Origin: Chondrilla cf. caribensis | Lineage: Eukaryota; Porifera; Demospongiae; Chondrillida; Chondrillidae | DNA: 64,000 nt | NCBI GenBank assembly: GCA_964020155.1 | Contig: OZ026556.1 | Location: 2,796,001 to 2,860,000, forward strand | Direction: 5' to 3' | Shown here: positions 36,382 through 48,217 of the stretch, in pieces | How positions within the stretch are numbered: the stretch's first letter is position 1 | How the letters are laid out: the number at the start of each line of letters is the position of its first letter | The notes under the pieces: model-generated | What the model was told of the DNA's origin: nothing | Seen by the model: the letters and a program-made list of their open reading frames with translations, nothing else | The model's database searches: none | Program-made: the position numbers and the translations under genes

Positions 36382-36604
36382 TCACACACACACACACACA
36401 CACACACAAGGCAAATTTGCATGACTACCAAATAAACTAACCATTCTGAGATGAATTCAGTTCCTTCAGTACATAATATCTCAGTTGACCGTGATTCTGA
36501 AGGGTTAACTGTAGGGAGGAGAGGACCCAGGTGAATCACAAGGGCAGCACATTGCATACACTGCATTCACACACACACACCACACATACACACACACACA
36601 CACG
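36382..36604. repeat. (CA)n tracts in duplication copy 2
   Basis: CA runs at 36,382-36,408 and 36,567-36,604, counterparts of the tracts in copy 1. Confidence 0.85.
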
Positions 36605-37448
36605 CACACCACACAACTAATATCACAACCTCAGCTTGACTTGTCTGGATAGGTGTGAACCAAATCAACTAATCGGGAGAAAGCTTCTGAAATATGCTTC
36701 GCATCTCACCACCCACACAGCAAAGTGACATGTGCTCCTCTTCAGCAATGTAGGAGAACGGAGAACCACAGGGACACTGGAATCCAACAACCACATCACT
36801 GATATCGTGGTTGTGTTCTCAGAATGTTTCTTCAGACACCTTCCTCATTGACGTCTTCACCAATTCCAGGACTTTGCGGTATCAGTATTCGTGGGTCATT
36901 TCCATTACATCACAGGGATGAGGGGGGAGGAACGACTCCTGAAACGTTACGGCTACTTTAACTCTGTTCAGGCACTCCATCAGGAGAATCTGACTGTTCT
37001 TCCATAGGAACTTGACTGATGTACAAGTGCTTTCTGTTGGAAGGACATCCAAAGGACCTTCGGCTAGTTCCATGACTACTCTACAGAAGACACCTTGGAG
37101 GAGGTAAGTGTACTCCTCTGCTGAATGATTTTTTTGATCTTCAAGGAGACGCACAGAACGGACACACTTGGTGTGTGTGGAGGTGGCTACTGTGAGGGGA
37201 GAGCTCTATTCAAATGTATGGACAAGTCAGAAAACACGGAATAACAGACCCCGTCGGCAGTTCGGGGTCACTTTACCTTTTTATTCGCTTTTCTTTTCCT
37301 GTACTGATTGCGATGATGTATTTCAAATTGCTGTATCGAGTTGTATTCGGATGTTACGATGTAATTTTCGATCGCGTTTGTTATGCGTTCCGATGATCTT
37401 ATAACGTATTCGCCAACACGGCAACGCAGTGGATTTCGATCAATATTC

Positions 37449-37500
37449 TGACGTCATTATGGCGCGAAATTTGAAGTGTCCAGCGGGTATATATATATAA
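37449..37500 (+). promoter_or_regulatory. Promoter-like cluster: CRE, E2F-like site and TATA box (copy 2)
   Basis: TGACGTCA at 37449-37456, GGCGCGAAA at 37461-37469 and an expanded TATATATATATAA ending at 37,500. It lies about 560 bp upstream of the first recognised exon of the PY-motif membrane protein gene, on the same strand. Confidence 0.45.
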
Positions 37501-37535
37501 GGAGCGGCAAATCTGTGATTCTGCACATTCGCACA

Positions 37536-37537
<2 letters not shown>

Positions 37538-37573
<36 letters not shown>

Positions 37574-37934
37574 TGTGTGTGTGTGTCTGTGTGTGTGTGT
37601 GGGTATGTGTGTACGTGTGTGTGGGTATGTGTGTGTGCGTGTGTGTCAGTGTATGTGTGTGTGCGTATGTGTGTGTGTATGTGTGTGTGTGTGTTTGTGT
37701 GCCCTGAAACAGTCAGTGCTGTGTTGGAATTTACTTTTTGCAGTTATTGTAATCACAGTCATTTCACATGTTTGGATGTGTGTATTTGTGACAGTTTACA
37801 CATGTGTGTGTGAGTACACAGAGTATAGACATACTATTGTGATATTGATGTTTGTGTGTGTGCGTGTGTACCAGCGTGTACACTTGTGTGAAAATATTAA
37901 TGCTGTACTGATAAGGCTCTGAAGGCCGAACCAC

Positions 37935-37998
<64 letters not shown>
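37538..37998. repeat. (GT)n microsatellites
   Basis: GT-rich tracts at 37,538-37,694 and 37,938-37,998. Cys-Val repeat frames here are artefacts. Confidence 0.9.
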
Positions 37999-38000
<2 letters not shown>

Positions 38001-38061
38001 TCTACTAATTACGTATTCACCCAACCTTTCAAGTACAAATGTATTGTTTGTTCTTCACCAG

Positions 38062-38789
38062 GAACACTGCGTCCTGTAACAACTCCCACAGAGGAAGACC
38101 GTGGAAATGTTGGTGGTACTGTTGGTATGGTCCTGGGTCTGGTGATAGGGATCTTTGGCATCATCCTCTGCAGTTTTTCCCAGTGCTGGTTTGTAGGAAA
38201 AAGTGTCCCCATGGGTGTTCGATGAGCCTGACCAAGTGTCCCCCTGTGTGTATGGCTCTCGAACCAGGTTGTCTGGTGCCCCAGTAAGACGGCTGACCCA
38301 CAAACACATCGTATTGAACACCCACAATTACACTTGTCTACACCAGTGGTCAGCCAGCCCAGTGGTGCATCCCCCAGCCCCACAACTACTACCACTTCTA
38401 AGAATGGCACACCATATTCAGCACGGGTTAATCACTCCAATAATTACTGCTCCAGAGAGGACCAACCGCTGAGAGGGCACATGACTCATTCCTCTCGTCG
38501 GCTATCATTAGACAAGCAGCAACTTTCTCGCGGAGCTGGCAGTGTCCATATGCAAACTAACATTACAAGAAGAAGTGACGATATAAGAAGTAACAATACG
38601 AGACCAGAACCTGTTGAGAGTGAGAAGGAATCGCTCCCTAAAGATTCCGTTTTAGCTGATGAACCAGTCCCACCATCATATGGAGTAGTCTTAAGGAATG
38701 CAGATGAGTTTCCCAATGTTGAAAAGGACCCACCTCCTCCCTACCTCGAACCAAAGAGTGATCCCTCCGCCCCACCTTATCCAGTTTGA
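38062..38789 (+). CDS. Single-pass membrane protein with PY motifs (last two exons)
   Basis: Exon 38,062-38,202 follows an acceptor (TTCTTCACCAG) and encodes a Thr/Pro-rich stretch, then a transmembrane helix (GGTVGMVLGLVIGIFGIILC) and SFSQCWF. A phase-1 intron (38,203-38,346, GTGTCC to ACACCAG) restores the frame past two stops. Exon 38,347-38,789 gives a Ser/Thr-rich cytoplasmic tail ending in PPSYGVVL, PPPPYLEP and SAPPYPV, three PPxY or PPxY-like sites that usually bind WW domains of NEDD4-type ligases. The layout recalls the Shisa/CYYR1/WBP1-like membrane proteins, but the cysteine-rich extracellular part is not seen; upstream exons are missing or lost in the GT repeats. Product unnamed. 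Confidence 0.6.
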
Positions 38790-38869
38790 GAGAGCAGACA
38801 AGTTCAATACAAACATGTAAATTGTATATTATATTCTGTGGTGACTTGCATATACATGTACATTACTGC

Positions 38870-39070
38870 ATAAGTCACACACTGTACATACTTATGCATG
38901 CATGACACACCCACTGTACATACTTATGCATGCATGACACATCCACTGTACATACATATGCATGCATGTCCCACCCACTGTACACACACACACATGACAC
39001 ACCCACTGTACATACACATACACACATGACACACCCCCTGTACATAAACACATGACAATCCCACTGTATA
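38870..39070. repeat. Minisatellite, units about 37-45 bp
   Basis: Five or more imperfect copies of a unit around CACCCACTGTACATACTTAT and GCATGCATGACA. The Cys/His-rich minus-strand frames are by-products. Confidence 0.75.
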
Positions 39071-39094
39071 TACTGACGCAAATGTATACGTGAC

Positions 39095-39403
39095 ATACCC
39101 AGTTGAAAGTCCCTGCTGCGTAAGTTGAGACTTCATCGTCTGGTAAATCATCTGTTTTGACAAAGTATGTGGAAGGTGAATAGATCCATTGTGAGGCATG
39201 TAGTCTCCACAGTTGTCCACAAATTTGCTGAACCATCCATAAGCAATTGTCCTCTTCTGGCTAATCTTTCTTCCATATGACATAGTTGTAGCAATTGTTG
39301 AACTGTATAACGCTTCAACAGTCTTCATACGTCTCTCAGAAACCTTAAAGATCCCCTTCAATGCTTTTCTGCACACTTTTACACCTCTCAAATAGAATGT
39401 CAT
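39095..39403 (-). CDS. Unidentified, probably transposon-derived frame
   Basis: The minus-strand frame encodes KVSERRMKTVEALYSS, ISQKRTIAYGWFSKFVDNCG, DYMPHNGSIHLPHTLSKQ and MIYQTMKSQL. The pattern A-x-x-WFxxFxxxxGDxMP-x-IHLP looks like a helical segment I associate with uncharacterised transposon-type proteins of invertebrates, but I cannot name the family. The frame runs on into the minisatellite at its 3' end, so only the N-terminal half is likely to be genuine. Confidence 0.35.
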
Positions 39404-39429
39404 AACTGAGGTCTGCAGATCCTGGAATG

Positions 39430-41597
39430 ATTCACAAACTTTTAAAGTAATGTTTGTATGATTGAAATATGTATATTTTACTCCAACTGCCTAAGAATTG
39501 GTATAAATTGACACAGCATAAATAAGTGCAACTTTGAACTAAAAACTCCATTTCCATAGGACCACTTAAGTGTGGGTCAGGGCTGATGACCTGGGACTGT
39601 GGTTTTTTCTGGCCCCATTTATACACAATTATATGGCTTTCCCGTTATTAAATGGGCCATGGACTAGATTTGACAATATTGAATTTTTCATGGTTTTATA
39701 GTAATCAATCATCATGAATATTATTATAATTATAAGCTTCTTGAGCTTCTCCTTGCATGGAGAGGCAGACTTGGAGAAACCGGCCACCCCCAGTTACCTT
39801 GAGATGCATTCGAATATCCCTGTATTTTGGCTACAACTTTTCAATAACCCTTGAATCTCCTAATTGGACCATATGCTGATTAGACAGAATACCTCATTGT
39901 CAGTCCAGAACATAGTTTGACAAAAATGTCAGCGAAATGCGGCTGTACGAGATAAAGACGCCCAAAATATCACGAAGTGCTCATGTAAGGTATCAAGGTA
40001 TCAATATTGTCATTTGTTTTGATAGAAGTAGTACAATAACTACGACAGAAACAGCAAATTTGCTTACATGAAGTTTTTGCAACCAGGTCAACCACAACCG
40101 GACTGGCCAGCTCACTTCTCTGTGCAGAGCCAAGTGGGCCAGCTTGGTTGCCAAGTGGGCCAGCTTGGTTGCGGTTGGTTCAGTCCCATTTGCAGTGGCC
40201 AATTATTACTAGGCCAAGCCAGGACAATGATGTCATATCTGTGCTGGCCAAGTTTAACTGGGTCCATGTAAACAGGGTATTAATATTAGTCTTGTGTAAA
40301 TATGGCTGTGTTGGGTCAAGCTGAGAGATGCACGTACAGAACTGTTAGCTTGTAGCTCTAGCCTAGGCACCTGAGAAATAATTCTCTTTCTTTCCTATGT
40401 ACGTATGTATGTACTATGTAGGTGTCAAAAGCTTCATGTTTCTGTCTGACACCATCATATTGTATTATTGTCACATAATTTACTAATCACCTGGTTGGAG
40501 TTGGACATAATCATGGCATCTAGTAAGAATTGCCGCTGTTGGTCTCTTCTCTTCTTCCAAAATGCTTCCCTAAGTGCTTGAATGTTATTACCAAGTTCTT
40601 GATAGCATTGGTTTTTACAGCAGCAGAAATTGTCTGTTGTGAAATGAATTTAAAGGTGTACATAATATGCTAATATAGTAATTTCCTACAATATTAGTCT
40701 ATGTTACAGAATTGTACTTTCTGCTGTGTACTTCCTGTACCATAAATTTATATTCGTTTATAACCCTGTTACACAGGCAATGTACTTGATGTTGTGTGGA
40801 ACCTGAGCGTACATGTGCTCATTTGGTTTTGTCATTTACCCCACAGGTATCCATTTACAATATTTGAGAACAGCTACTATTAATCGACCTCAGAGGCAAG
40901 AAATCCCAAGAGCAAAACCATAGGTAGGTACAATGTACTTTTAAAGTACAAGTAGTTATGTAGTGACTTATAGTCTCATGGTGTTGGACCTATGTGTATG
41001 TATACCACAACAAAAGACAGACCTGTTATCTACGAATCAGTGTATGGTAAAAATTTATATCAACATATTATATGTTATGCTAATATTAAATTTTTATGTA
41101 CATGTATCTGACCAAGTATTCAAAATTACCTTTAGTTGCTGGCGATACTGTGTTTGTGTGAGTCTCCGTCTCAAAATCTTCAAACTTACCACCAACAATA
41201 ATGGACTTTCCTGTTGTTACGGGGAAGATTGAGAAAATGACATTCTATTTTTATTTTTGTATCTTCAAGCAATTGTACATTAATTTTATTCACAGTCATT
41301 ATTTTTTGTATAAGACCTCTACAGCACCCAGTGCAAGTGGTACAATTAATGCATGTAACTCCGCACTTAATGTATGTATGTACAGCACATACGTATGTAT
41401 GTGCATGAATGTATGCTATACATCAGATCAGGTTTATTTAATTGTACACACATGCACAAACATACAATTTTATTGATTATAATAATCAAGACTAAAACAG
41501 TAAACATGTACGGTCAAAATTATACACAAAATACTAAATTAATGTACATACAGTACAAATGTAATACTTGTCAAAGATAGAAATACAAAGTAGAGAG
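39430..41597. other. Intergenic region
   Basis: No exon recognised. Contains a short tandem GTGGGCCAGCTTGGTTGC at about 40,125-40,175 and otherwise AT-rich sequence. Some of it may be 3'-flanking sequence of the myotubularin gene. Confidence 0.35.
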
Positions 41598-44500
41598 TCA
41601 GATGTCTTTGTTAGTAGATTCAGAGCTGTCCGTGGAATTGTTGTCCTTTCTGAGGTGTCCATCAAGTTTATTGAAGCAGCACTCACAGACACGAACGGGT
41701 TTATTGAGGAGTTCCGACTCCACGGGCATGAAGTGATGGGCACAATCGTAGCAGAACACACCACCACAATTCCTAGCGAGACAAACATGACATGATTGAA
41801 GTGAGAACAGACCACATCATAGGGTACAACACATACAATGAGCTCATTACAATAAGTACTGCATACACGCACATATGTGCTCCACGTATATACCTGCAGT
41901 GATGTCTTCGTCTCAAGAGGGAGAAGACTGTGCTGCAGTTCATACAAGAGTTGACAGCATGGTCCGGGACCCATTTGACAGCCTCCTCCACCTTGTTCAC
42001 TTCTTCCCAACTATTAAAAGTGGGACTGGGTTCCTGTAGTCGAAGTATATACCGCATGATGGCATATACAGAAGAGATGCACACACAGTGACATATACAA
42101 AAGTGTACACACAGCTACAATGTACATACATAGCATATGTATGTATGTACGTATAATTTTTACAAGTGCTAAACTATACAAGGGAGCTATTCGTATATTA
42201 GGGAATGTGCCTACGGGGTATAACTACTACATGTATTCTAAGATGCATAGAACACATACACAAATGTTTACATGTAGTAGTTATACCCCGTAGGCACATT
42301 CATTTGTGTGGGCTGGTAGCCTATCGATTGAGGTTTTCAACGAAGAGCAGCAAGAAGGCCTAATAACACTGCAGCAATCGTCGTTCGTTCGGTAAATTTT
42401 ATCCTCAGGCTCGTTTCAGCAAGTTTCCTCTTTGGTTCGGTAAAATTAATACTCCTAGGCTCGTTGTTTTGGCAAGTTTCCTATTTCGTTCGTTCGTTCG
42501 TTTTGTAGATATTCTAAGGCTCGTTGTTTTGGCAAATTTCCTATTTCGTTCGTTCGTTCGTTCTGTAGATATTCTAAGGCTCGTTGTTTTGGTCAATTTC
42601 CTATTTCGTTCGTTCGTTCGTTCTGTAGATATTCTAAGGCTCTTGGTTCGGCAAGTTTCCTCATTCGTTCGGTAAATATATTCTAAGGTTCGTGGGTTTG
42701 GCAAGTTTCCCTTGTTCGTTCCGAAAATATTCCGAGGCTCGTGGGTTCGGTGAGTTTCGTCGTTCGCTCAGTAACTATCTGACGCTTGTTAGATTAAATA
42801 ATGCCACTTACAAAAACTGGGGTACATCACAAATGTACCCCAATACATCGCGAATGTACTCCTGTCGGCGCTTTTGTAGTTTATTGAAAACGCCCACGCA
42901 TCGGGGTACATAAAGAAGTAAATACCCATGTAAATTTTAATAAAAATCTAATATTACGAACTACAGTACTTCTGATACATACATACATACGTATACATAG
43001 CATGAATACAGTACATACGTATGTACAATGTTAAAACACAATACACAATACATACGTATATTACAATCCATTTAAATCAAAAGAAGGTGCAAACACTACA
43101 ATACAGTACATATGTACGTACGTATACACCTTCTTGCCAATTGATTTTGAGTACACGAAATTTATAAACATCATCTGATTATCTTACAAAGCGGACCATA
43201 CAGACTTGGTCCTTGTGTAGACATTGTGGTCCTGCCTCTCCTTCTCTGACTCTCCAGTGAAAGTACCGTACAAGTTGGAGTAGCAGTGGTTGGCCAGGAA
43301 CAGCTGCAAACCAAAACATTGTGAGTGGATACAGCTACACAACAGTACACATGCACCAGATGAACACACATACAAACATACGTACATGTAGTACTGCATA
43401 CATATGTACTGTATGTATTACGTATGCAGATGTGTACATACATGTATGTCTGTTTAACTGGCGATCACATAAACATCATACATGTACATACATATGTACA
43501 TACATAATAGGTACAGTATACGTACAGTGGAAATGTATGGAACATGATATACAGTACTATGTGGTACCTACAAATGAGACATGTTACACAACAGGCCTGT
43601 AGGCAGGATTTAAGAGAGGGGTTCCAATTTGATAAGCAAATCGATGTTGGTATGATACCGAGTTGAGTATCTTCAGAAACCTGCTTGTGGCCGTTGACGA
43701 GGGAATGGATTGTTTTTAAATGGTTAGAATACGCATATATTGGTAGCTAAGAATCCCGAGGGGTGTGTGTGATTGTGTACGAATCCTACGATGCCTAAGG
43801 ACCTGTACGTATATTTGTGCTGTTCATAGGAACTCTTCATACCTCCAAACCAACCATACACATATATGTACAGTGTGTATGTACATGCATAATATAGGCA
43901 TTGTGCACACACAAAACAAACAAATCACTAACCAGTAAATCTTCATTAAACTCAAATTCACAAGGACACTGCTTTAGCAACTGGTGGACACAATCCAGCC
44001 ACTGAAGGAAGATAGGGCTCTTTTTATCTTGAAAAGCAAAATTGCACCTCTTTTCAAAGGGGTGCCCAAAGGAGAGCCACTCTCTCTCAATCAGCAAACG
44101 GAAGCCCTGAAATGTTGTTTTGAATAGGAAACAAGTGGTGAGAATATAAACAATTGAACATTACACAAACAAAGCATTGTACATACATAGGCATCGTCAG
44201 AGCTCAGCAAACAATGCTATACAACCAGCCTATTACTGAGCTTCCCAACTACCACACATTATCACAACAGCATTTCTTATAAAGAAAGTCTGTATACAAT
44301 AGAATATCTTGTGGGGTACAGATGATGTATTTATACAATGAGTCATATACCATACGTACATACATACGTATGTACATATGTATATGTACGTACGCTCACA
44401 CAAACTGTGACTTGCAGGTTCCAAGGCACAATATATCAACATAAAATGACTGAATGGACACTCTAGGAAGGTTTCACAGTACAGAGAATCACACTCCTTG

Positions 44501-45200
44501 CTGCAATACACGTGAATACCAGTGTTTCCCCCAGAAAAAAAATAAAGGGGAGGGGGGTCACTATGAATGTTTTGATGAATAATTATCAATATTGCTTCAA
44601 CACTTAACACAATAATAATATAAATCTTTATTCTAACAAAAAAATGTTGTCACAGAACAGAGAATAAGGGGGGAGTGCCCCCCCCCTTTGGGGGAAACCC
44701 TGTCAATACTATAGTTGTTGTTACCATGGTTATCAGCCACACACAATTTATCAAATGTGTGAACTACATCCACATGTGTGCATACGTATGTATGTACATA
44801 CAAGTACATAAAGGGGGAAGTATACAAGTACATACATACAAGTACATACGTACATCACTGTGAACATACTGATACGTGCAGCAGATAGGAAACACATGTA
44901 CTCACTTCGATGGTACGATAGTGTGGGTCGAGGATGATCTTGGCCAGCGCTACCACCTGTGGAGTCCTGTCCCAACCATCACTGCAGTGGACCAGGACAG
45001 GGAGCTCCTCCTTGTCCAGAGTCGCTACCACATCCAGGGACACAGCCAACAGTTGAGATATGTACAACAACCACTTTGTGTTCTCCAGTGAAGACAGGAA
45101 GCTGTAAGGAACATACGTAAGTAGAGTCTGTATTCGAGTGTGTGTAGAATTTAACCTGTGACACGAACTCTGTACATACTGATAAGGTACGTACGTAAAC

Positions 45201-45292
<92 letters not shown>

Positions 45293-46098
45293 GTATACGT
45301 ATATATAAGTACATATGTACGTATCTGTGGCTACACAAGTACTTAATTGTGTGTAATGACCTACCTTGGAGGGTTTGTTGTGAGCAGTAATCTAAGATCT
45401 GAAAAGCTTTTGTAGACATCATAAATGTTGGCAAGTCCCTTATACTGTACAACACAGTTGGTGTAGTTGTCTGCAGGGATGAATTGGATGGGGAATACCA
45501 TGTACAACCAGTGCAACATGTACGTAGAATGGGCAGTGTGTTTTGAGTGTACGTATGTGCATGCGTGTGTATGTGTGCATCAGTGTGTGTGCAAGTGACA
45601 ATCAGTTTGTAGAATACTAAACTGTAAAATGCATAAAGACCTTCTCAAAACTTGGGTTCCGAGTAATACAGTAACATGCAGACAATATGTACAAGACAAG
45701 AGAATGTACGTATGTAGCTACATATGCACTCACACACTCACCAAGCACAGCCCCCCTCCATACTGCTGCTACATACGTACATACATACATACGTATACAC
45801 TGACCTGGGTTCTCGGTACCTCCGCCCTTGGCCCTATTCCCCAGACAGGCCATGTAAGCCCTCAGATCAAAGATGAGCAGCCTCCTCTGACATGTTTGCT
45901 CCAAATGGTTACTGGATCCATTCTTCACTATTGAAGGAGGCCAAGAATTGCCATTGGAGCAATTACCGGAGGTAGTCATGTGCCAATCACAGGATCTTGA
46001 TATCTCCAGTAGCAGCTTCTCGTCATAGGCATTCCTGTAGCTGAACCATCCAACCTTGGGTTGACTTGACCTCAGCAGCACACAACCATTGTCATGCC
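41598..46098 (-). CDS. Myotubularin-related phosphatase with C-terminal FYVE finger (MTMR3/4 type)
   Basis: These enzymes hydrolyse PI3P and PI(3,5)P2 on endosomes. Exons, 5' to 3' on the minus strand: 46098-45805 ([20 protein letters not shown] and [20 protein letters not shown]), 45470-45365 ([20 protein letters not shown]), 45101-44906 (active site [18 protein letters not shown]), 44106-43933 ([17 protein letters not shown] and [14 protein letters not shown]), 43303-43188 ([14 protein letters not shown] and SVWSAL), 42033-41894 ([20 protein letters not shown]), 41772-41598 ([16 protein letters not shown]). The Cys and Arg of CX5R are present. The FYVE finger has its RRRHHCRNC basic motif and four Cys pairs. 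The proline after CSDGWDRT and the preceding WPDH-type lead-in point to MTMR3/4. PH-GRAM exons were not found upstream; the Ser-rich linker is very short or its exons are missed. Confidence 0.88.
42204..42300. repeat. Perfect 32-bp inverted repeat hairpin in MTMR intron
   Basis: Arms 42204-42235 and 42269-42300 are exact complements (AATGTGCCTACGGGGTATAA and on), with a 33-nt loop. No TIR family match was seen. Confidence 0.85.
42405..42760. repeat. 60-bp minisatellite rich in CGTTCGTT
   Basis: Units such as CGTTCGTTCGTTCTGTAGAT followed by ATTCTAAGGCTCGTTGTTTT repeat with an exact 60-bp period at 42,480-42,660, with decayed units on both sides. Both strands stay open as a frame for this reason. 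Confidence 0.85.
44520..44702. mobile_element. hAT-like MITE family C, copy 1
   Basis: Termini CAGTGTTTCCCCCAGAAAAA and (complement) CAGGGTTTCCCCCAAAG. Internal GGGGGGTCACTATGAATG is shared with copies at 47,835 and 63,715. Flanks TGAATAC / TCAATAC suggest a 7-8 bp target duplication, as in hAT elements. Confidence 0.65.
45199..45310. repeat. (TA)n microsatellite
   Basis: About 90 bp of uninterrupted TA followed by TATACGTATATA. Lies in an intron of the MTMR gene. Confidence 0.95.
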
Positions 46099-46132
46099 TA
46101 TGAATGAGTGTATGTGAGTATATTTGGGTGCA

Positions 46133-46326
46133 TACATGGGTGTGTGCAGGGTGTGTACGTGGGTGTGTACATGGGTGTGTATGTGGGTGTGTGCATGGGT
46201 GTGTATATGGGTGTGTGCAGGGTGTGTACGTGGGTGTGTGCATGGGTGTGTGCATGGGTGTGTGCAGGGTGTGTACGTGGGTGTGTGCATGGGTGTGTGC
46301 ATGGGTGTGTATGTGGGTGTGCAGCA
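46133..46326. repeat. GTGTGTRYATGG minisatellite
   Basis: About 16 copies of a 12-bp unit (GTGTGTGCATGG, GTGTGTACGTGG). Immediately upstream of the first recognised MTMR exon. Confidence 0.85.
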
Positions 46327-46784
46327 TACACAGGTACAGGGTGTGAGTATGTAGGTACGTGGTGTGTGTTGCAAAGGCAAAATAGAGAGCAATAGTTGGC
46401 GGCCGTAATTATGCTGACACACAAGTTCATAGTGAGTTGTTTCAAGGTCTAGTAAACTTGACAAAAATACAACTTGGCAATTACAAGTGTTCTTCAGACT
46501 ACCTAAACACATCATTTTCCCACATGCTGAATAGCAAATCTATGTACAATATGACAATCAAGGGTATTTACATATACACAATTTACAAACATGAAATCAT
46601 AACCTGTTGAGTAAGACGGGTCATTAACAATGGATGGCAACTATAACTTTACTTACTAAATAATGCAGCATTTTTGAACAGTGAGTTGCTAGGGATGCAA
46701 TCAATTGACAAATTTCAGTAACAATTATTTTGAGTACGATAGCATAGTAAATGTGCAACTAACACAGATATTTGAACACATGCA

Positions 46785-46795
46785 CACACACACAT

Positions 46796-46846
<51 letters not shown>

Positions 46847-46871
46847 CACACACACACATGCACACGCAAGT

Positions 46872-46926
<55 letters not shown>
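46785..46926. repeat. (CA)n microsatellite
   Basis: CA tract interrupted by ATGCACACG near 46,850-46,870. Confidence 0.95.
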
Positions 46927-46927
<1 letters not shown>

Positions 46928-47005
46928 GTGCACACAAACGGGCGCGTGCACACAGGTACATGGTATTACGCACCATACTGTTAAAGTTGCATCTCATCAC
47001 AAAGG

Positions 47006-48048
47006 GCATCAAGAGTGACTCACAAACCTTTACAGATGTAGAAGATGTCAGGATCACATCAATTATTGCTTAGGATGGTACTCTGTAACAAGCTGCCAAT
47101 AATTGAGAGCATTATTGAAGTTCAAAGCACACATGCACTTAAATATATCCTGAATGTAAGCACAATACTCAGTTTGGAATATAATTTTAATCACTATATA
47201 GTTGGTACACTTAACTGACATAAAGGTGTAAGTAGATGTTGTGTTTACTAATAATAGTATAATATGTAACACCATACAGTACTTAGTCAAGGTGAGTGTT
47301 GGAAACAACAGGCCAATGGAAACTAGAAACACAAAGGATTGATTTGCACCTATTCACTGTTGTACACACGTTGGATAAAGGTGTTAAATGTTTTAGGTCA
47401 ATAATAACTTAAGAGAGATAATGTTCAAAACTATCACTCAGTTGAACTTTACTTTGGATACTACACTAAACCATTTCCATTTGCAAATACCATATTCTCT
47501 CTAAAATTAGACACTCTACATTGACTTCATCGACTCCACTTTGACATGCACATTTTTGTTGTTCATAGGATAATGGAAGAATGTTACGAACGTAGCATAA
47601 TAATTTAGTGTCCATAAACAGAACAAATTCATGATGGCTATTAACTTGAACCTGCTAAGGGCTAACATGTACATCTGATTGGTGGAAAAGGCGTTAATCG
47701 CTATTCCCAGTAGACTATCCCAATCTTTACTCATCTTATGGCACATATTAGTGGGCAGTCTAGCAGCACATACCATAAACACCAATACTATACTCCTCGA
47801 GAAAACTACATAATATGCGTATGTATGATAATAGCAGTGTTTTCCCCAGAAAAAAAATAAAGAGGGGGGAGGGGTCACTATGAATGTTTTGATGTATAAT
47901 TATCAATATTGCTTTAACGCTTAACACAATAATATTATAAATCTTTATTCTAACAAAAAATTGTTGTCACAGAACAAAGAATAAAGGGGGGAGTGCCCTG
48001 GTACCCCCCTTTGGGGGAAACTCTGATAATAGTAGTGGGACATACCAT
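47006..48048. repeat. 1-kb direct repeat, copy 1
   Basis: Starts GCATCAAGAGTGACTCACAA and matches 62,832-63,927 with few differences, including a family C MITE at its end. No protein domain was recognised in either copy. Confidence 0.9.
47835..48024. mobile_element. hAT-like MITE family C, copy 2
   Basis: CAGTGTTTTCCCCAGAAAAA to TTTGGGGGAAACTCTG. Flanked by ATAATAG on both sides, a likely 7-8 bp target-site duplication. Confidence 0.7.
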
Positions 48049-48217
48049 TTTCTTTTCCTGAGTGGACAGTACATTCAACACGGTGAACCAGTACATGCCA
48101 ATATATGGATAATATCTGAAAACATACCAGTGCATTCTTGATCGATGACTGTTGAGACATTTCGTCCCTGTAAGTCCCCATTTATTCCTGTTGACATTAT
48201 TGGGGTAAACCTTAAAT

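Larger units (their letters stand above)
33494..37540. repeat. Segmental duplication, copy 2
   Basis: Direct repeat of 24,887-28,262 with about 1 percent difference in the first kilobase. Private events: an 87-bp deletion in the BCS1-like frame (after 34,318) and an insertion of about 1.1 kb at 35,188-36,282. Confidence 0.9.

Noticed and set aside
38875..39096. Cys-rich minus-strand frame resembling a small secreted protein
   Set aside because: It is produced by the 37-45 bp minisatellite units and has no signal peptide or stable cysteine pattern.
42205..42760. Possible CRISPR-like array (hairpin followed by 60-bp repeats)
   Set aside because: The repeats are contiguous without unique spacers, and the context is a eukaryotic intron.
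47063..47332. Minus-strand frame repeated at 62,889-63,164
   Set aside because: Similar only because of the 1-kb repeat; no domain, and small indels change the frame between copies.
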